Made by a program: the position numbers and the translations under genes. Below are positions 25,075-33,939 of a DNA stretch of 48,034 nucleotides, one piece after another (position 1 is the first letter of the stretch; every line of letters begins with the position of its first letter). The notes beneath the pieces were generated by a model. It was not told the DNA's origin. It worked only from the letters and a program-made list of their open reading frames with translations, and ran no database searches. The DNA lies in assembly GCA_002348185.1 (NCBI GenBank), contig DDYW01000077.1, positions 41,395 to 89,428 on the forward strand, read 5' to 3'. Origin of the DNA: Candidatus Hydrogenedentes bacterium UBA2224 (GTDB lineage: Bacteria > Hydrogenedentota > Hydrogenedentia > Hydrogenedentales > SLHB01).

Positions 25075-26453
25075 TGACTCCCGTAAAGCAGGCCATTGTC
25101 GTTGGGGGCGGGGTGACCGGGTTGTGCGCCGCGTACTACCTGGCCCGCGACCTCGGGCGCGAAAACGTGACCCTACTCGAAGCGGACGCCGTCGCCGGAG
25201 GCACCACCCGCAGCGAAACGGTGCAGGGCTACGCGTGCGACTGCGGCCCCAACGGGTTCCTCGACCGCGAACCCGCCACCCTGGAATGGATCGACGCGCT
25301 GGGCCTGTCCGGCGAGCTGATCCGCGCCAACGAATCCGCCCGGCGCCGGTTCATCTACGCCGGCGGGCGGCTCAACGAAATTGTCGGCCCGCCCCGCTTC
25401 TTTCTCAGCCCGCTGCTTTCCGTAAAGGGCCGGCTGAGACTGATGCGCGAGCCGTTTATTGCCGGGAAACGTGATCATACGGGCGAGACCATCTGGGAGT
25501 TCGCGGCGCGGCGCATCGGCACGGAGGCCGCCAACACCCTTGTCGGGCCGATGGTGAGCGGGGTCTTTGGAGGCGACGCGCGGGTGCTGTCGCTCGAACA
25601 CTGTTTTCCGCGCATGGCGGCCATGGAACGCGAATACGGCGGCCTCACGCGCGCGTTGATTGGCAAACGCCTCCACAAGAAGGCCGTCAGCCCCCTGGGA
25701 CCCTCGGGCAGATTGACCAGTTTCAGGGAAGGCATCGCACGCCTTCCGGGGGAGGCGGCGGCCGCGCTGGGGGACGCGCTCCAAACGGGCGAACGCGTCC
25801 GGCGCCTGTCCATGACCCCGGAAGGCCACTATGCGGTTGAAACCAGCGGGGGCCAGACGCACCACGCGCGCGCGGTGGTTGTTGCCGCCCCGGCGTACGC
25901 GGCCGCGGAATGCTGCCGCGAACTCGACGAGGCCGCGAGCAGAGCGCTGGATTCCATCCGCTACGCCCATATCGCGGTCGTGTGTACCGGTTATCCCAAT
26001 GCCGCCGTGCACGGGGACATCACCGGCTTTGGTTTTCTGATCCCGCGGCAGGAGAACCTGCGCGTACTGGGATGCCTCTGGACCTCCAGCATGTTTCCCC
26101 AGCAGGCGCCCCCGGGCCATACGCTTCTGCGCACCATGGTCGGCGGCTATACGGACCCTGAAGCCGTCGGGCTCAGCGACGAAGAACTGCTGGACCTGGT
26201 TCGCCGTGAACTGCATCCGATCATGGGCATAGACTCTGAACCCGAATTCCTCCGGATCTTCCGCTGGCAGCGGGGCATTCCGCAATACCTTCTCGGCCAC
26301 GGAACGATTCTCCGCGAAATTGAGGCGGCGGAAGCGCGCCATCCGGGCCTGGTATTCGCGGGAAACGCATACCGCGGCATCGGTTTGAACGATTGCGTCC
26401 TGTCGGCCCTGCGCGCCCGCCGCCTGGTGACCGGTTTCCTCGGGGTGGAATGA
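25071..26453 (+). CDS. hemG: Protoporphyrinogen oxidase (FAD, HemY type)
   Basis: Oxidises protoporphyrinogen IX to protoporphyrin IX, the step after HemN. 460 residues. The dinucleotide fold is at the N-terminus (IVVGGGVTGLCAAYYLA, with GGGVTG at 12-17), followed by LLEADAVAGGTTRSE and CGPNGFLDREP, the substrate/FAD-binding stretch of HemY-type enzymes. The C-terminal FAD motif is LVFAGNAYRGIGLNDCV. The pairing is worth noting: HemN works without oxygen whereas HemY-type oxidases normally use it, so this organism may be facultative or use another acceptor. The ATG at 25071 overlaps the hemN stop by 4 nt. Confidence 0.94.
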   Translation: MMTPVKQAIVVGGGVTGLCAAYYLARDLGRENVTLLEADAVAGGTTRSETVQGYACDCGPNGFLDREPATLEWIDALGLSGELIRANESARRRFIYAGGRLNEIVGPPRFFLSPLLSVKGRLRLMREPFIAGKRDHTGETIWEFAARRIGTEAANTLVGPMVSGVFGGDARVLSLEHCFPRMAAMEREYGGLTRALIGKRLHKKAVSPLGPSGRLTSFREGIARLPGEAAAALGDALQTGERVRRLSMTPEGHYAVETSGGQTHHARAVVVAAPAYAAAECCRELDEAASRALDSIRYAHIAVVCTGYPNAAVHGDITGFGFLIPRQENLRVLGCLWTSSMFPQQAPPGHTLLRTMVGGYTDPEAVGLSDEELLDLVRRELHPIMGIDSEPEFLRIFRWQRGIPQYLLGHGTILREIEAAEARHPGLVFAGNAYRGIGLNDCVLSALRARRLVTGFLGVE

Positions 26454-26457
26454 CGGC

Positions 26458-26488
26458 CGAGGACCCCGCCGCGGGCCGGAGGTCCTCG
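26458..26488 (+). terminator. Hairpin after the hemN-hemG pair
   Basis: CGAGGACC pairs perfectly with GGTCCTCG (8 bp) around a GC-rich 15-nt loop that can itself fold. It starts 5 nt after the hemG stop. No T-run follows. Confidence 0.4.
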
Positions 26489-26625
26489 TCCGCCCGGTCC
26501 CATGAGCGGCGTTCTTTCGGCGCCACCCAAGCCCCCCGTTCGGACGAGGAGAACTTCGAAGGAGCGTCGGCGGTGGACCCTATGGACGGCGGGCCTGCCT
26601 GGTGATTGGGGCAAGCCCCGGAAGT

Positions 26626-26654
26626 TTCACTTGGCCGGCCGGGGATGGTACTAT
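26626..26654 (+). promoter_or_regulatory. Candidate thiC promoter
   Basis: TTCACT (26626-26631), 17-bp spacer, TACTAT (26649-26654), each 4/6. Start point near 26661. Confidence 0.35.
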
Positions 26655-26765
26655 ACCGGTTTATGCCTGACGCGACGTTTTCGCGATGGCATCCCGATAG
26701 TCGACACCCTGAACGCACGGACAGCACTCCCAAGACGCGGGGTACTCGTCTGGCGGAGGACGCAT

Positions 26766-28580
26766 ATGACGGTCAAACCGGACGCCGGCAGCCGGTTCCT
26801 GGATGCAACGCTGGACCCCCTCCATCGAACGCCATTTCCGAACTCGCGCAAGGTCTATGTGCCTGGTTCCGCACCCTCCCTGCGCGTGGGCATGCGAGAG
26901 ATCGCGCAGACTCCTACGCTAGGCGCGGACGGCCGGCTCCTGGAAAACCCGCCGGTGACGGTCTATGACACGTCGGGGCCCTACACGGACCCCGATGCGG
27001 CGATTGATCTCTCCGCGGGGCTTCCACCCATTCGCGAGCCCTGGGTGCGGTCCCGACCGAATGTGGAGATGGTCGAACGCACCCACGCGGCACCTTCCTC
27101 CTATCCCGCCCGCAACCTGTACCGCGCAAAACCGGGAACGCGCGCGACGCAGATGCACTACGCGAAACGGGGGGAGATCACCCCGGAAATGGAATACGTC
27201 GCGATCCGGGAAAACGCGCGCTGGCAGCAAGCCCCCGAAGACCTGAAACGGCGCCACGCGGGAAATGCATGGGGAGCGCGGATGCCGGAGGATATCACGC
27301 CCGAATTCGTGCGAGACGAGGTTGCCCGGGGCCGGGCCATCATCCCGGCAAACATCAATCACCTCGAACTGGAGCCCATGGTCATTGGCCGCAATTTCAA
27401 GGTCAAGATCAACGCCAACCTGGGCAATTCGGCGCTTTCGTCGTCCATTCAGGAAGAAGTCGAGAAGATGTTGTGGGCTATCCGGTGGGGCGCAGACACG
27501 GTGATGGACCTGTCCACAGCCGAACCCATCCAGGCCACCCGGGAATGGATCATGCGCAACTGCCCCGTGCCGGTGGGCACGGTGCCTGTTTACGAGGCGC
27601 TCGAACGCGTGGGGGGAGCCCCGGAAGACCTGACGTGGGAGGCGTTTCGCGATACGGTGATCGCCCAGGCGGAACAGGGCGTCGACTACATGACCATTCA
27701 CGCGGGGGTGCTGCTCCCGTTTATCCATCTGACGGCCCGCCGAACCACGGGCATCGTGAGCCGGGGCGGCTCGATCATGGCCCGCTGGTGCCTCGCTCAC
27801 CACAAGGAAAACTTTCTCTATACCCACTGGGACGAGCTCTGCGAGATCATGGCCGCCTGCGATGTCGCGTTTTCGATTGGCGACGGCCTGCGCCCCGGCA
27901 GCCTCGCCGACGCCAACGACGAAGCCCAGTTCGCGGAATTGAAGGTGCAGGGCGGCCTGACCCGCCGCGCCTGGGAATTCGACGTCCAGGTCATGAATGA
28001 GGGCCCCGGACATGTGCCCATGCACATGATTAAAGAGAACATGGACAAACAGCTCGAGTGGTGCGGCGAAGCCCCCTTCTACACCCTCGGCCCCGTCATT
28101 ACCGACATTTCTCCCGGCTACGACCACATGGCTTCCGCCATCGGCGCGGCCATGATCGGGTGGTACGGCACCGCCATGTTATGTTACGTGACCCCCAAAG
28201 AACATCTGGGACTGCCCGACCGCAACGACGTGCGGGAGGGCGTCGTAGCCTACCGGATAGCCGCTCACGCGGCGGACCTGGCGAAAGGCCATCCGGCCGC
28301 GCAGATTCGCGACAATGCCCTGAGCAAGGCCCGCTTTGAATTCCGGTGGGAGGACCAGTTCAACCTCTCGCTCGATCCGGATCGCGCCCGCGAGTTTCAC
28401 GACGAGACGCTCCCGCGGCATGGCGAGAAACGGGCGCATTTCTGCTCGATGTGCGGGCCGAAATTCTGCGCGATGGCGCTCTCGCAGCAGGTGCGTGACG
28501 AAGCGGACCGTCAACAGGGTTTGCAGGAGCAGGCGGCCGCCTTCAAAGAGGGCGGGGGAGCGCTCTACCGCAAGGTATAA
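26766..28580 (+). CDS. thiC: Phosphomethylpyrimidine synthase (radical SAM)
   Basis: Rearranges aminoimidazole ribotide into HMP-phosphate, the pyrimidine half of thiamine. 604 residues. The core is highly conserved: TDPDAAIDLSAGLPPIREPW, AREGEITPEMEYVAIRE-like HYAKRGEITPEMEYVAIRE, NSALSSSIQEEVEKMLWAIRWGADTVMDLST, and RGGSIMARWCLAHHKENFLYTHWDE. The C-terminal cluster motif CSMCGPKFC gives C560, C563 and C568 (CX2CX4C). The usual LSTGE loop reads LSTAE, a small departure. ATG 26766 is preceded by GGAGGA with a 6-nt spacer. The dus and araD genes follow in the same direction. Confidence 0.97.
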   Translation: MTVKPDAGSRFLDATLDPLHRTPFPNSRKVYVPGSAPSLRVGMREIAQTPTLGADGRLLENPPVTVYDTSGPYTDPDAAIDLSAGLPPIREPWVRSRPNVEMVERTHAAPSSYPARNLYRAKPGTRATQMHYAKRGEITPEMEYVAIRENARWQQAPEDLKRRHAGNAWGARMPEDITPEFVRDEVARGRAIIPANINHLELEPMVIGRNFKVKINANLGNSALSSSIQEEVEKMLWAIRWGADTVMDLSTAEPIQATREWIMRNCPVPVGTVPVYEALERVGGAPEDLTWEAFRDTVIAQAEQGVDYMTIHAGVLLPFIHLTARRTTGIVSRGGSIMARWCLAHHKENFLYTHWDELCEIMAACDVAFSIGDGLRPGSLADANDEAQFAELKVQGGLTRRAWEFDVQVMNEGPGHVPMHMIKENMDKQLEWCGEAPFYTLGPVITDISPGYDHMASAIGAAMIGWYGTAMLCYVTPKEHLGLPDRNDVREGVVAYRIAAHAADLAKGHPAAQIRDNALSKARFEFRWEDQFNLSLDPDRAREFHDETLPRHGEKRAHFCSMCGPKFCAMALSQQVRDEADRQQGLQEQAAAFKEGGGALYRKV

Positions 28581-28622
28581 TCCCGGTCCGGAGGATGGCC
28601 TTCGGCCAAAGAAACTGACACC

Positions 28623-29627
28623 ATGCGCATCGGAACGATAGAACTCGACAAACCCCTCGCCCTGGCCCCCATGGAGGATGTCACGGACTATTCCTTCCGG
28701 ACCATCTGCAAGGAAATGGGGGCGGACCTCCTGTACACCGAGTTTGCGAGTTCCGAGGCGCTCATACGCGAAGTCGGGAAGACCCTCGACAAGATTCGAA
28801 TCCGCGACGAAGAACGTCCGATCGCGGTGCAGATCTTCGGCAGTGCGGAATCCTCGATGGAAGGCGCCGCGGCGGTGGCCGAACAGGCGCGTCCCGATTT
28901 CATCGACATCAACTGCGGCTGCTGGGTGAAAAAGGTCGCGTTGCGCGGGGCCGGCGCCGGGCTGCTTCAGGATATCGGCAAGTTTGAAACCGTGGTGCGC
29001 GGTGTTCTTGCCGGCACCCGCCTCCCCGTGACCGTAAAAACGCGGCTGGGATGGGACGCCGCCAACATCATTATCCTCGACGTCGCCCGCATGCTCGAAG
29101 ACCTGGGCGTGCAGGCCCTGACCGTCCACTGCCGCACCCGAAAACAGGGGCATAGCGGACAGGCCGACTGGGGCTGGCTCGAACGCCTCAAGAACGCCGT
29201 CAGCATGCCCATTATCGGCAATGGCGATGTGACCGGGCCCGAGGACGTCAAACGCATGTTCGAGACGGGCTGCGACGGCGTCATGATCGGGCGGGGCGCC
29301 ATCCAGAATCCCTGGATTTTCGCGCATGCAAAACACTTCCTGGCGACCGGCGAGACGCCGGAACCGCCGTCGATTCCCGAGCGCGTCGCCTTGTGCATCA
29401 GACATCTGCGCCGCACCGTTGAGCGCAAAGGGGAGCACAGAGGTACCGTCGAGTTTCGTAAACACTACAGCGGATACCTTAGAAACCTGCCGCACGTGGC
29501 GAAACTCCGCACCGAATTAATGGAGCTATACGACCTGGAGTCCATCGAAACGCGCCTCCATCGATTTCGCGACGATTTTCCGGAGCTCCAGCCGAACGGG
29601 GCGCCTCCTCCGAATGCGTCAGAATAG
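28623..29627 (+). CDS. dusB: tRNA-dihydrouridine synthase, DusB-like
   Basis: FMN enzyme that reduces uridine to dihydrouridine in tRNA D-loops. 334 residues. Features: APMEDVTDYSFRTICKEMGADLLYTE at the N-terminus, the catalytic loop INCGCWVKKVALRGAGAG with Cys100, TVKTRLGWD with the FMN-binding Lys, TVHCRTRKQGHSG, and IIGNGDV...GCDGVMIGRGA, the phosphate-binding end of the barrel. The C-terminal helical tRNA-binding domain contains RKHYSGYLRNLP. In the catalytic loop, GCW replaces the commoner GCP. It starts 42 bp after thiC, with GGAGGATGG upstream near 28591, and may be co-transcribed. Confidence 0.93.
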   Translation: MRIGTIELDKPLALAPMEDVTDYSFRTICKEMGADLLYTEFASSEALIREVGKTLDKIRIRDEERPIAVQIFGSAESSMEGAAAVAEQARPDFIDINCGCWVKKVALRGAGAGLLQDIGKFETVVRGVLAGTRLPVTVKTRLGWDAANIIILDVARMLEDLGVQALTVHCRTRKQGHSGQADWGWLERLKNAVSMPIIGNGDVTGPEDVKRMFETGCDGVMIGRGAIQNPWIFAHAKHFLATGETPEPPSIPERVALCIRHLRRTVERKGEHRGTVEFRKHYSGYLRNLPHVAKLRTELMELYDLESIETRLHRFRDDFPELQPNGAPPPNASE

Positions 29628-29633
29628 ATACAC

Positions 29634-29662
29634 TTGACCGCAGCCGCGGGGCTCGATACCGT
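29634..29662 (+). promoter_or_regulatory. Candidate araD promoter
   Basis: TTGACC (29634-29639), 17-bp spacer, TACCGT (29657-29662); start near 29669, leader about 40 nt. Good -35, weak -10. Confidence 0.4.
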
Positions 29663-29707
29663 GATGCTCACACAAGACAGGCACAGGAATGCCGGGGGAG
29701 AGGCCCG

Positions 29708-30397
29708 ATGCTTGACGACCTCAAAGAACGGGTGTGGCTGGCCAACCGGGATCTGGTTGCCCGTGGGCTCGTGTTCGCGACGTGGGGCAATGCCAGCGGC
29801 TTTGACCGCGCCAGCGCCCGGCTGGTCATCAAACCCAGCGGCGTGGCTTACGGCGTCATGCGGCCGGACGATATGGTGGTGGTCGAAATGGACGGAGTCG
29901 TCGTCGAGGGTTCATTGAGACCGTCGTCGGACACGGCGACCCATCTCGAACTCTACGCCGCCTTTCCTGAGATTGGCGGCATCGTGCATACGCACTCCCA
30001 TTACGCCACCGTATGGGCGCAGGCCGGCTGCCCGATACCGTGTCTGGGCACGACCCACGCCGATTTTTGTCCGGGCGACGTGCCCATCACCGAACCCCTG
30101 ACCGAAGAAGAGGTGACGGGGGAATATGAGAGAAACACCGGCCGCGTAATTGTGCGCCGGTTCCGCGACCTGACGCCCCAGGCGTTCCCCGGCGTGCTTG
30201 TGGCTCGGCACGGGCCCTTTGCGTGGGGAAAAGAGGTCGAGGACGCCGTCATAAGCGCCGCGACGCTCGAAGAGATCGCGCGCATGGCATTCCACACACT
30301 TTCTCTCAATGCGGACGTCACGGCCCTCCCGTCCTGGCTGCTCAACCGGCATTACGAACGCAAGCACGGGCCGGACGCCTATTACGGGCAACGGTAA
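29708..30397 (+). CDS. araD: L-ribulose-5-phosphate 4-epimerase (class II aldolase family)
   Basis: Interconverts L-ribulose-5-P and D-xylulose-5-P. 229 residues, close to E. coli AraD. Metal ligands are expected at H94 and H96 (IVHTHSHYA) and H168 (VARHGPFAWG). The phosphate-binding segments WGNASG and KPSG are present, as are GTTHADF with D119 and a C-terminal Tyr near the HGPDAYYGQR end, both typical of AraD and not of fuculose aldolase. No other arabinose gene is nearby, so a related pentose or ascorbate pathway is possible. GGGAGAGG precedes the ATG. Confidence 0.9.
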   Translation: MLDDLKERVWLANRDLVARGLVFATWGNASGFDRASARLVIKPSGVAYGVMRPDDMVVVEMDGVVVEGSLRPSSDTATHLELYAAFPEIGGIVHTHSHYATVWAQAGCPIPCLGTTHADFCPGDVPITEPLTEEEVTGEYERNTGRVIVRRFRDLTPQAFPGVLVARHGPFAWGKEVEDAVISAATLEEIARMAFHTLSLNADVTALPSWLLNRHYERKHGPDAYYGQR

Positions 30398-30426
30398 TCC
30401 GAAACACGCCGGCCCGCCCGCGCCGG

Positions 30427-31353
30427 TCAGGGCATGAATTCGGCGAGAAAGTCCAGGGTCACCGCGGTCAGCGTCCGCCCCTGATAGGTGCAGTCCCAGC
30501 AGCCATGCTCTCCGTCCGGAATCAGATACGAGCGGCAGGGGATGCCCACCTCGTCGCACTTGGCCTTGAGATTGAGCGCAAAAAGGTACGAGATCGTGGA
30601 ATCGCTCTTGCCGTGGAAGATCATGATCGGCGGGTCGTCCGCGTCGAAGGCGTCGTTGGTGAACACCGAGCTTCCCCAGCAGTCGATGATAACCGCGGGT
30701 TTGGGATCCACGCCCGGATTGTTCTCGGGCGGCACCGGCAGGCTGTTGCCGTCATCCTGGAACTCCCTCGGATCGGTAAGCCCCGCGGCCAGGGCCGCGA
30801 ACGCGCCTGCCGATTCGCCCCAGATGGCGATTCGGCCGGGATCAATGCCGTACGTGGCGCTGTTGGCGCGGATGTGGCGCATGGCCGTCTTGGCGTCGAC
30901 AAACGCCGCACGCACGGCCGCCAGGGAAGGAATGTTCAAGTCTTTTGTCCCTTCCGTGTCCGGATGCCATGATTTCTCCGTGGGAGGTTTGTCGCCGTCC
31001 AGGCGGTAATCGATCAGGAAGCAGACGTAGCCTTTCGTGGCAAGCCCATTGGCGGCCCGGACGAGGTTCTCGTCCGTCTTTGTGCCGCTGAGGAAACTGC
31101 CGCCATGGATCATCAGCACGGCGGGCCGGTTGGTGGCCGGCACATCGGTAGGCTCTATCAAGTCGAAATAGAGGTCTTTAAGACGGTAGCCGAGCTCGGC
31201 CGTATCGTCTTCCACGTAGCCCGCGCCATACACGAGGTCGCTCGTGCGGACAACGTTGTCTGAGAACAGCGGCTTTGGGCAGCCGGCGAGAAGGGCGGGC
31301 AGGAGCGCAAGGAGCAGCGCCGCGCCAACGCGGGTGATGGGCGATGTGGTCAT
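30427..31353 (-). CDS. Alpha/beta-hydrolase lipoprotein (carboxylesterase type)
   Basis: 308 residues with a lipoprotein signal (LLALLPALLAGC, lipobox Cys25). The mature part is an esterase/lipase of the HSL-like or BD-FAE group: oxyanion motif HGGSF, nucleophile elbow GESAG, an acid in DDPPIMIFHGKSDSTI and a C-terminal His in DGEHGCW. It probably removes acyl groups outside the cytoplasmic membrane; the substrate is unknown. ATG 31353 has CAGGAGAG 6 nt upstream; the open frame runs on to 31383 without a good site. It ends 29 bp from the convergent araD gene. Confidence 0.88.
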   Translation of the reverse strand: MTTSPITRVGAALLLALLPALLAGCPKPLFSDNVVRTSDLVYGAGYVEDDTAELGYRLKDLYFDLIEPTDVPATNRPAVLMIHGGSFLSGTKTDENLVRAANGLATKGYVCFLIDYRLDGDKPPTEKSWHPDTEGTKDLNIPSLAAVRAAFVDAKTAMRHIRANSATYGIDPGRIAIWGESAGAFAALAAGLTDPREFQDDGNSLPVPPENNPGVDPKPAVIIDCWGSSVFTNDAFDADDPPIMIFHGKSDSTISYLFALNLKAKCDEVGIPCRSYLIPDGEHGCWDCTYQGRTLTAVTLDFLAEFMP

Positions 31354-31406
31354 GGTATCTCTCCTGAGTGCTCGTCGTAACATTGGAACAGGCCTTTTCT
31401 CACTCC

Positions 31407-31412
31407 ATTATA
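31407..31412 (-). promoter_or_regulatory. -10 box of the lipoprotein esterase gene
   Basis: A perfect TATAAT on the minus strand, about 54 nt before the ATG at 31353. No convincing -35 hexamer lies 16-18 bp upstream. Confidence 0.35.
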
Positions 31413-31479
31413 GCCTTTTCCGGGCGCAGGCGCCGCTCGGGCACGGTCCGGACCGCACCGGTCCGGCGCGAAATGGAAA

Positions 31480-31510
31480 GGGAGAGTCCCCCGTTTCAAG
31501 GAACTCTCCC
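31480..31510 (-). terminator. Terminator after trpB
   Basis: GGGAGAGT (31480-31487) pairs with ACTCTCCC (31503-31510), 8 bp with a 15-nt loop, 22 nt past the trpB stop. On the minus strand it is followed by CTTTCCATTTC. Confidence 0.5.
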
Positions 31511-31532
31511 GGTATCCCGTCCTGATGGATGG

Positions 31533-32888
31533 TCAGATCTTGGGGATTACGGATTCCGCCGCATCAATGATGCTCTGGTCAAGATCGTAATCTTCCAGTT
31601 TCCTGTTCGTATAGGCCTCGTAGGCGGTCATGTCAAAGTGGCCGTGTCCGCTCAGATTGAACAGAATGGCTTTCGACTCACCGGACTCCTTGCATTTGAG
31701 GGCCTCGTCGATGGCTACGCGGATGGCGTGTCCGGATTCGGGCGCGGCGAGGATGCCTTCCGCCTTGGCGAACATCTGGAGGGCATCAAACACCGGGTTC
31801 TGGTGGCAGGCAACCGCCCGCATGAACCCTTCCTTGACCATGAGGGCCACCTGCTGGGCGACGCCGTGGTAGCGGAGACCGCCCGCGTGAATCCCCGGCG
31901 GTACGAACTGGTGGCCCAGCGTGTACTGAAGCAGCAGCGGGGTCATGTGCGCGGTATCGCCGTAATCGTAGGCATACAGGCCCCGGGTGAGGGTCGGGCA
32001 GGCCGTCGGCTCGACAGCAATGAAATCGATGTTCTTGCCTTTCTTCTTCATGGGCACAAAGGGGAACGAGATGCCGGCGAAATTCGAACCGCCGCCGCAG
32101 CAACCGATCACGACATCGGGTTCCTCGCCCACCTGCTCGAGCTGGGCTTTGGCCTCCAGCCCAATGACCGTCTGGTGGAGCAACACGTGGTTCAGCACGC
32201 TCCCCAAGCTGTATTTGGCCCGGCCGCCGCTCTTGGCCGCGACTTCAACGGCCTCGGAGATAGCCATCCCCAGGCTGCCCGTGGTGTCCGGGAACTTCGC
32301 CTGGAACGCCCGGCCGTTGTCGGTGGTGTCGCTCGGACTCGAGACCACGTCGGCGCCGTACGTCTGCATCAGAACGCGCCGGTACGGCTTCTGCTCGAAA
32401 CTGACCCGCACCATGTACACGGTGCATTTCATGTCAAGCATCGAACACGCGATGGCGAGGGCGGTTCCCCACTGGCCCGCGCCAGTTTCGGTCGTGAGCT
32501 CGTTGACGCCTTCTTTCTTGTTGAAGTAGGCCTGGGCGATGGATGTATTGATTTTGTGGCTGCCGGAAGGCGTGACACTTTCGTTCTTATAGAAGATTCT
32601 GGCCGGGGTATCGAGCATCTTCTCCAGCCGGTACGCGCGGCGCAGGGGCGTCGGACGGTACAGCTGGTAGATGTCCATCACCTCGCCGGGAATCGAGATC
32701 GCCGGCTGGGTGGACATCTCCTGTTCGATGAGCGACATCGCGAAGATCGCCGAGAGATCGTCTGCCTTCAAGGGCTGATGCGTAACCGGGTGAAGCGGCG
32801 GCTTCATCGGCGCGGGCAGATCCGGCGTGACGTTGTACCACGCATCGGGCATTTTTTGGGCGTCAAGCAGAATGTTGTACTCGGTCAT
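31533..32888 (-). CDS. trpB: Tryptophan synthase beta chain, TrpB2 type
   Basis: PLP enzyme joining indole and serine to give tryptophan. 451 residues, longer than TrpB1 and typical of the TrpB2 branch. The PLP lysine lies in SGSHKIN, with TETGAGQWG and the phosphate-binding CGGGSNFAG. TrpB2-specific stretches include YRPTPLRRAYRLE and YTLGHQFVPPGIHAGGLRYHG. ATG 32888 has AGGAGGGGG about 8 nt upstream. No trpA or other trp gene is adjacent, as is usual for TrpB2, which may act as a stand-alone indole-salvage enzyme. Confidence 0.94.
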   Translation of the reverse strand: MTEYNILLDAQKMPDAWYNVTPDLPAPMKPPLHPVTHQPLKADDLSAIFAMSLIEQEMSTQPAISIPGEVMDIYQLYRPTPLRRAYRLEKMLDTPARIFYKNESVTPSGSHKINTSIAQAYFNKKEGVNELTTETGAGQWGTALAIACSMLDMKCTVYMVRVSFEQKPYRRVLMQTYGADVVSSPSDTTDNGRAFQAKFPDTTGSLGMAISEAVEVAAKSGGRAKYSLGSVLNHVLLHQTVIGLEAKAQLEQVGEEPDVVIGCCGGGSNFAGISFPFVPMKKKGKNIDFIAVEPTACPTLTRGLYAYDYGDTAHMTPLLLQYTLGHQFVPPGIHAGGLRYHGVAQQVALMVKEGFMRAVACHQNPVFDALQMFAKAEGILAAPESGHAIRVAIDEALKCKESGESKAILFNLSGHGHFDMTAYEAYTNRKLEDYDLDQSIIDAAESVIPKI

Positions 32889-33017
32889 TGGTCGTTCCCC
32901 CTCCTGGGTGTACGTTGATTCCGGAAATAGAATCATACAATATCCAACCGGCGGGATGCGAGAGAAAAACCACCCTCACTACGCGGGGGCAGTGAGTTCC
33001 CGGAAAGGTGGCCAAAA

Positions 33018-33845
33018 ATGAGCGGGAGGAGCCGGATGGTCTGGATGGTCGTGCCCGGTGTGCTGGTTCTGGCGGGCGCAGCTCTGCTTGTCGGCGGCGT
33101 GCAGCGCGCCATCGTGTTTCCTGCGACGCGCGCCATGGCGTGGAGCCCCGCTGAGGCGGGATGGGACTACGTTGACGTGTTTCTCTCCGTGGACGGCCAT
33201 ACGACCCACGGCTGGTGTATCCCGGCCTCCCAGTCGCGCGGCGTGATCCTCTACTCGCACGGCAACGGCGGCAACATCAGCGGCCGCATGGGGGGGATCG
33301 CCATCTGGCGCGATCTGGGTTTTGACGTGTTCATCTACGACTACGGCGGTTACGGAAACAGCACCGGGAAACCCTCCGAGAAACGGTGTTATCAGGACAT
33401 CCGGGCCTGTTGGCGCTGGCTCGTCGAAGAGCAGGGGATTCCGCCGGAACGCATTGTCCTGTTCGGACGCAGCCTGGGCGGCGCCGTCGCCGCGGATCTT
33501 GCCGCGGAAGTCACACCGGGTGCGGTCATCCTCGAGAGCACATTTACGTCCGCGGTCACCCTGGGGAAGGAGGCGTTCCCGTTCCTGCCCGTCGGCCTCC
33601 TGCTGCGCCATCGCTTCGAGACGGAGGACAAGCTTGCGCGGTTCACCGCCCCTCTGCTCGTCGTCCACAGCCCGGACGACGATATCGTGCCCTATCATCA
33701 CGGCAAGGCCCTGTTCGAGCGGGCGCCCGAGCCCAAGACCTTTCTCGAGATCGGCGGCGGCCACAACGACGGGTTTTCCGAAACCGGGGAGCCCTACGTC
33801 CAGGGCCTGCGCCGTTTCCTCGATCCGCTCTTTCCCGCAAATTAG
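33018..33845 (+). CDS. Membrane-anchored alpha/beta hydrolase (BEM46/ABHD13-like)
   Basis: 275 residues. One N-terminal transmembrane helix (MVWMVVPGVLVLAGAALLVGG) is followed by a hydrolase domain: SHGNGGNISGR, YDYGGYGNSTGKPSE, nucleophile GRSLGG, acid in HSPDDDIVP and His in GGGHNDGF. The layout matches the BEM46/YfhR family of serine hydrolases, whose substrates are mostly unknown. GGAAAGGTGG lies about 8 nt before ATG 33018. It is divergent from trpB and convergent with metXW. Confidence 0.88.
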   Translation: MSGRSRMVWMVVPGVLVLAGAALLVGGVQRAIVFPATRAMAWSPAEAGWDYVDVFLSVDGHTTHGWCIPASQSRGVILYSHGNGGNISGRMGGIAIWRDLGFDVFIYDYGGYGNSTGKPSEKRCYQDIRACWRWLVEEQGIPPERIVLFGRSLGGAVAADLAAEVTPGAVILESTFTSAVTLGKEAFPFLPVGLLLRHRFETEDKLARFTAPLLVVHSPDDDIVPYHHGKALFERAPEPKTFLEIGGGHNDGFSETGEPYVQGLRRFLDPLFPAN

Positions 33846-33939
33846 GGTGAATGGCTCACGAATTCCAGAAGATGCCGCATCTGGGTCCGCCAGGCACGCA
33901 GAAAACATGCTGCGATCCGCGGCGCTGGGAAAGAGCGGG

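Larger units (their letters stand above)
26454..26765. other. Intergenic region upstream of thiC
   Basis: 312 bp without a supported gene. It holds a hairpin after hemG (26458-26488), a candidate promoter (26626-26654), a small GGTA-CTA-TACC hairpin over the -10 box (26647-26657) and a leader of about 105 nt. The thiC frame is open back to 26502, but the added residues look non-conserved. The TPP riboswitch motifs expected before many thiC genes (CTGAGA and the CTGAT-type element) were looked for and not found. Confidence 0.5.

Noticed and set aside
26661..26765. TPP riboswitch in the thiC leader
   Set aside because: Expected from knowledge of thiC, but neither the CTGAGA nor the second conserved element is present.
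26502..26765. N-terminal extension of ThiC
   Set aside because: The added 88 residues do not look like any ThiC N-terminus, and the ATG at 26766 has a good GGAGGA site.
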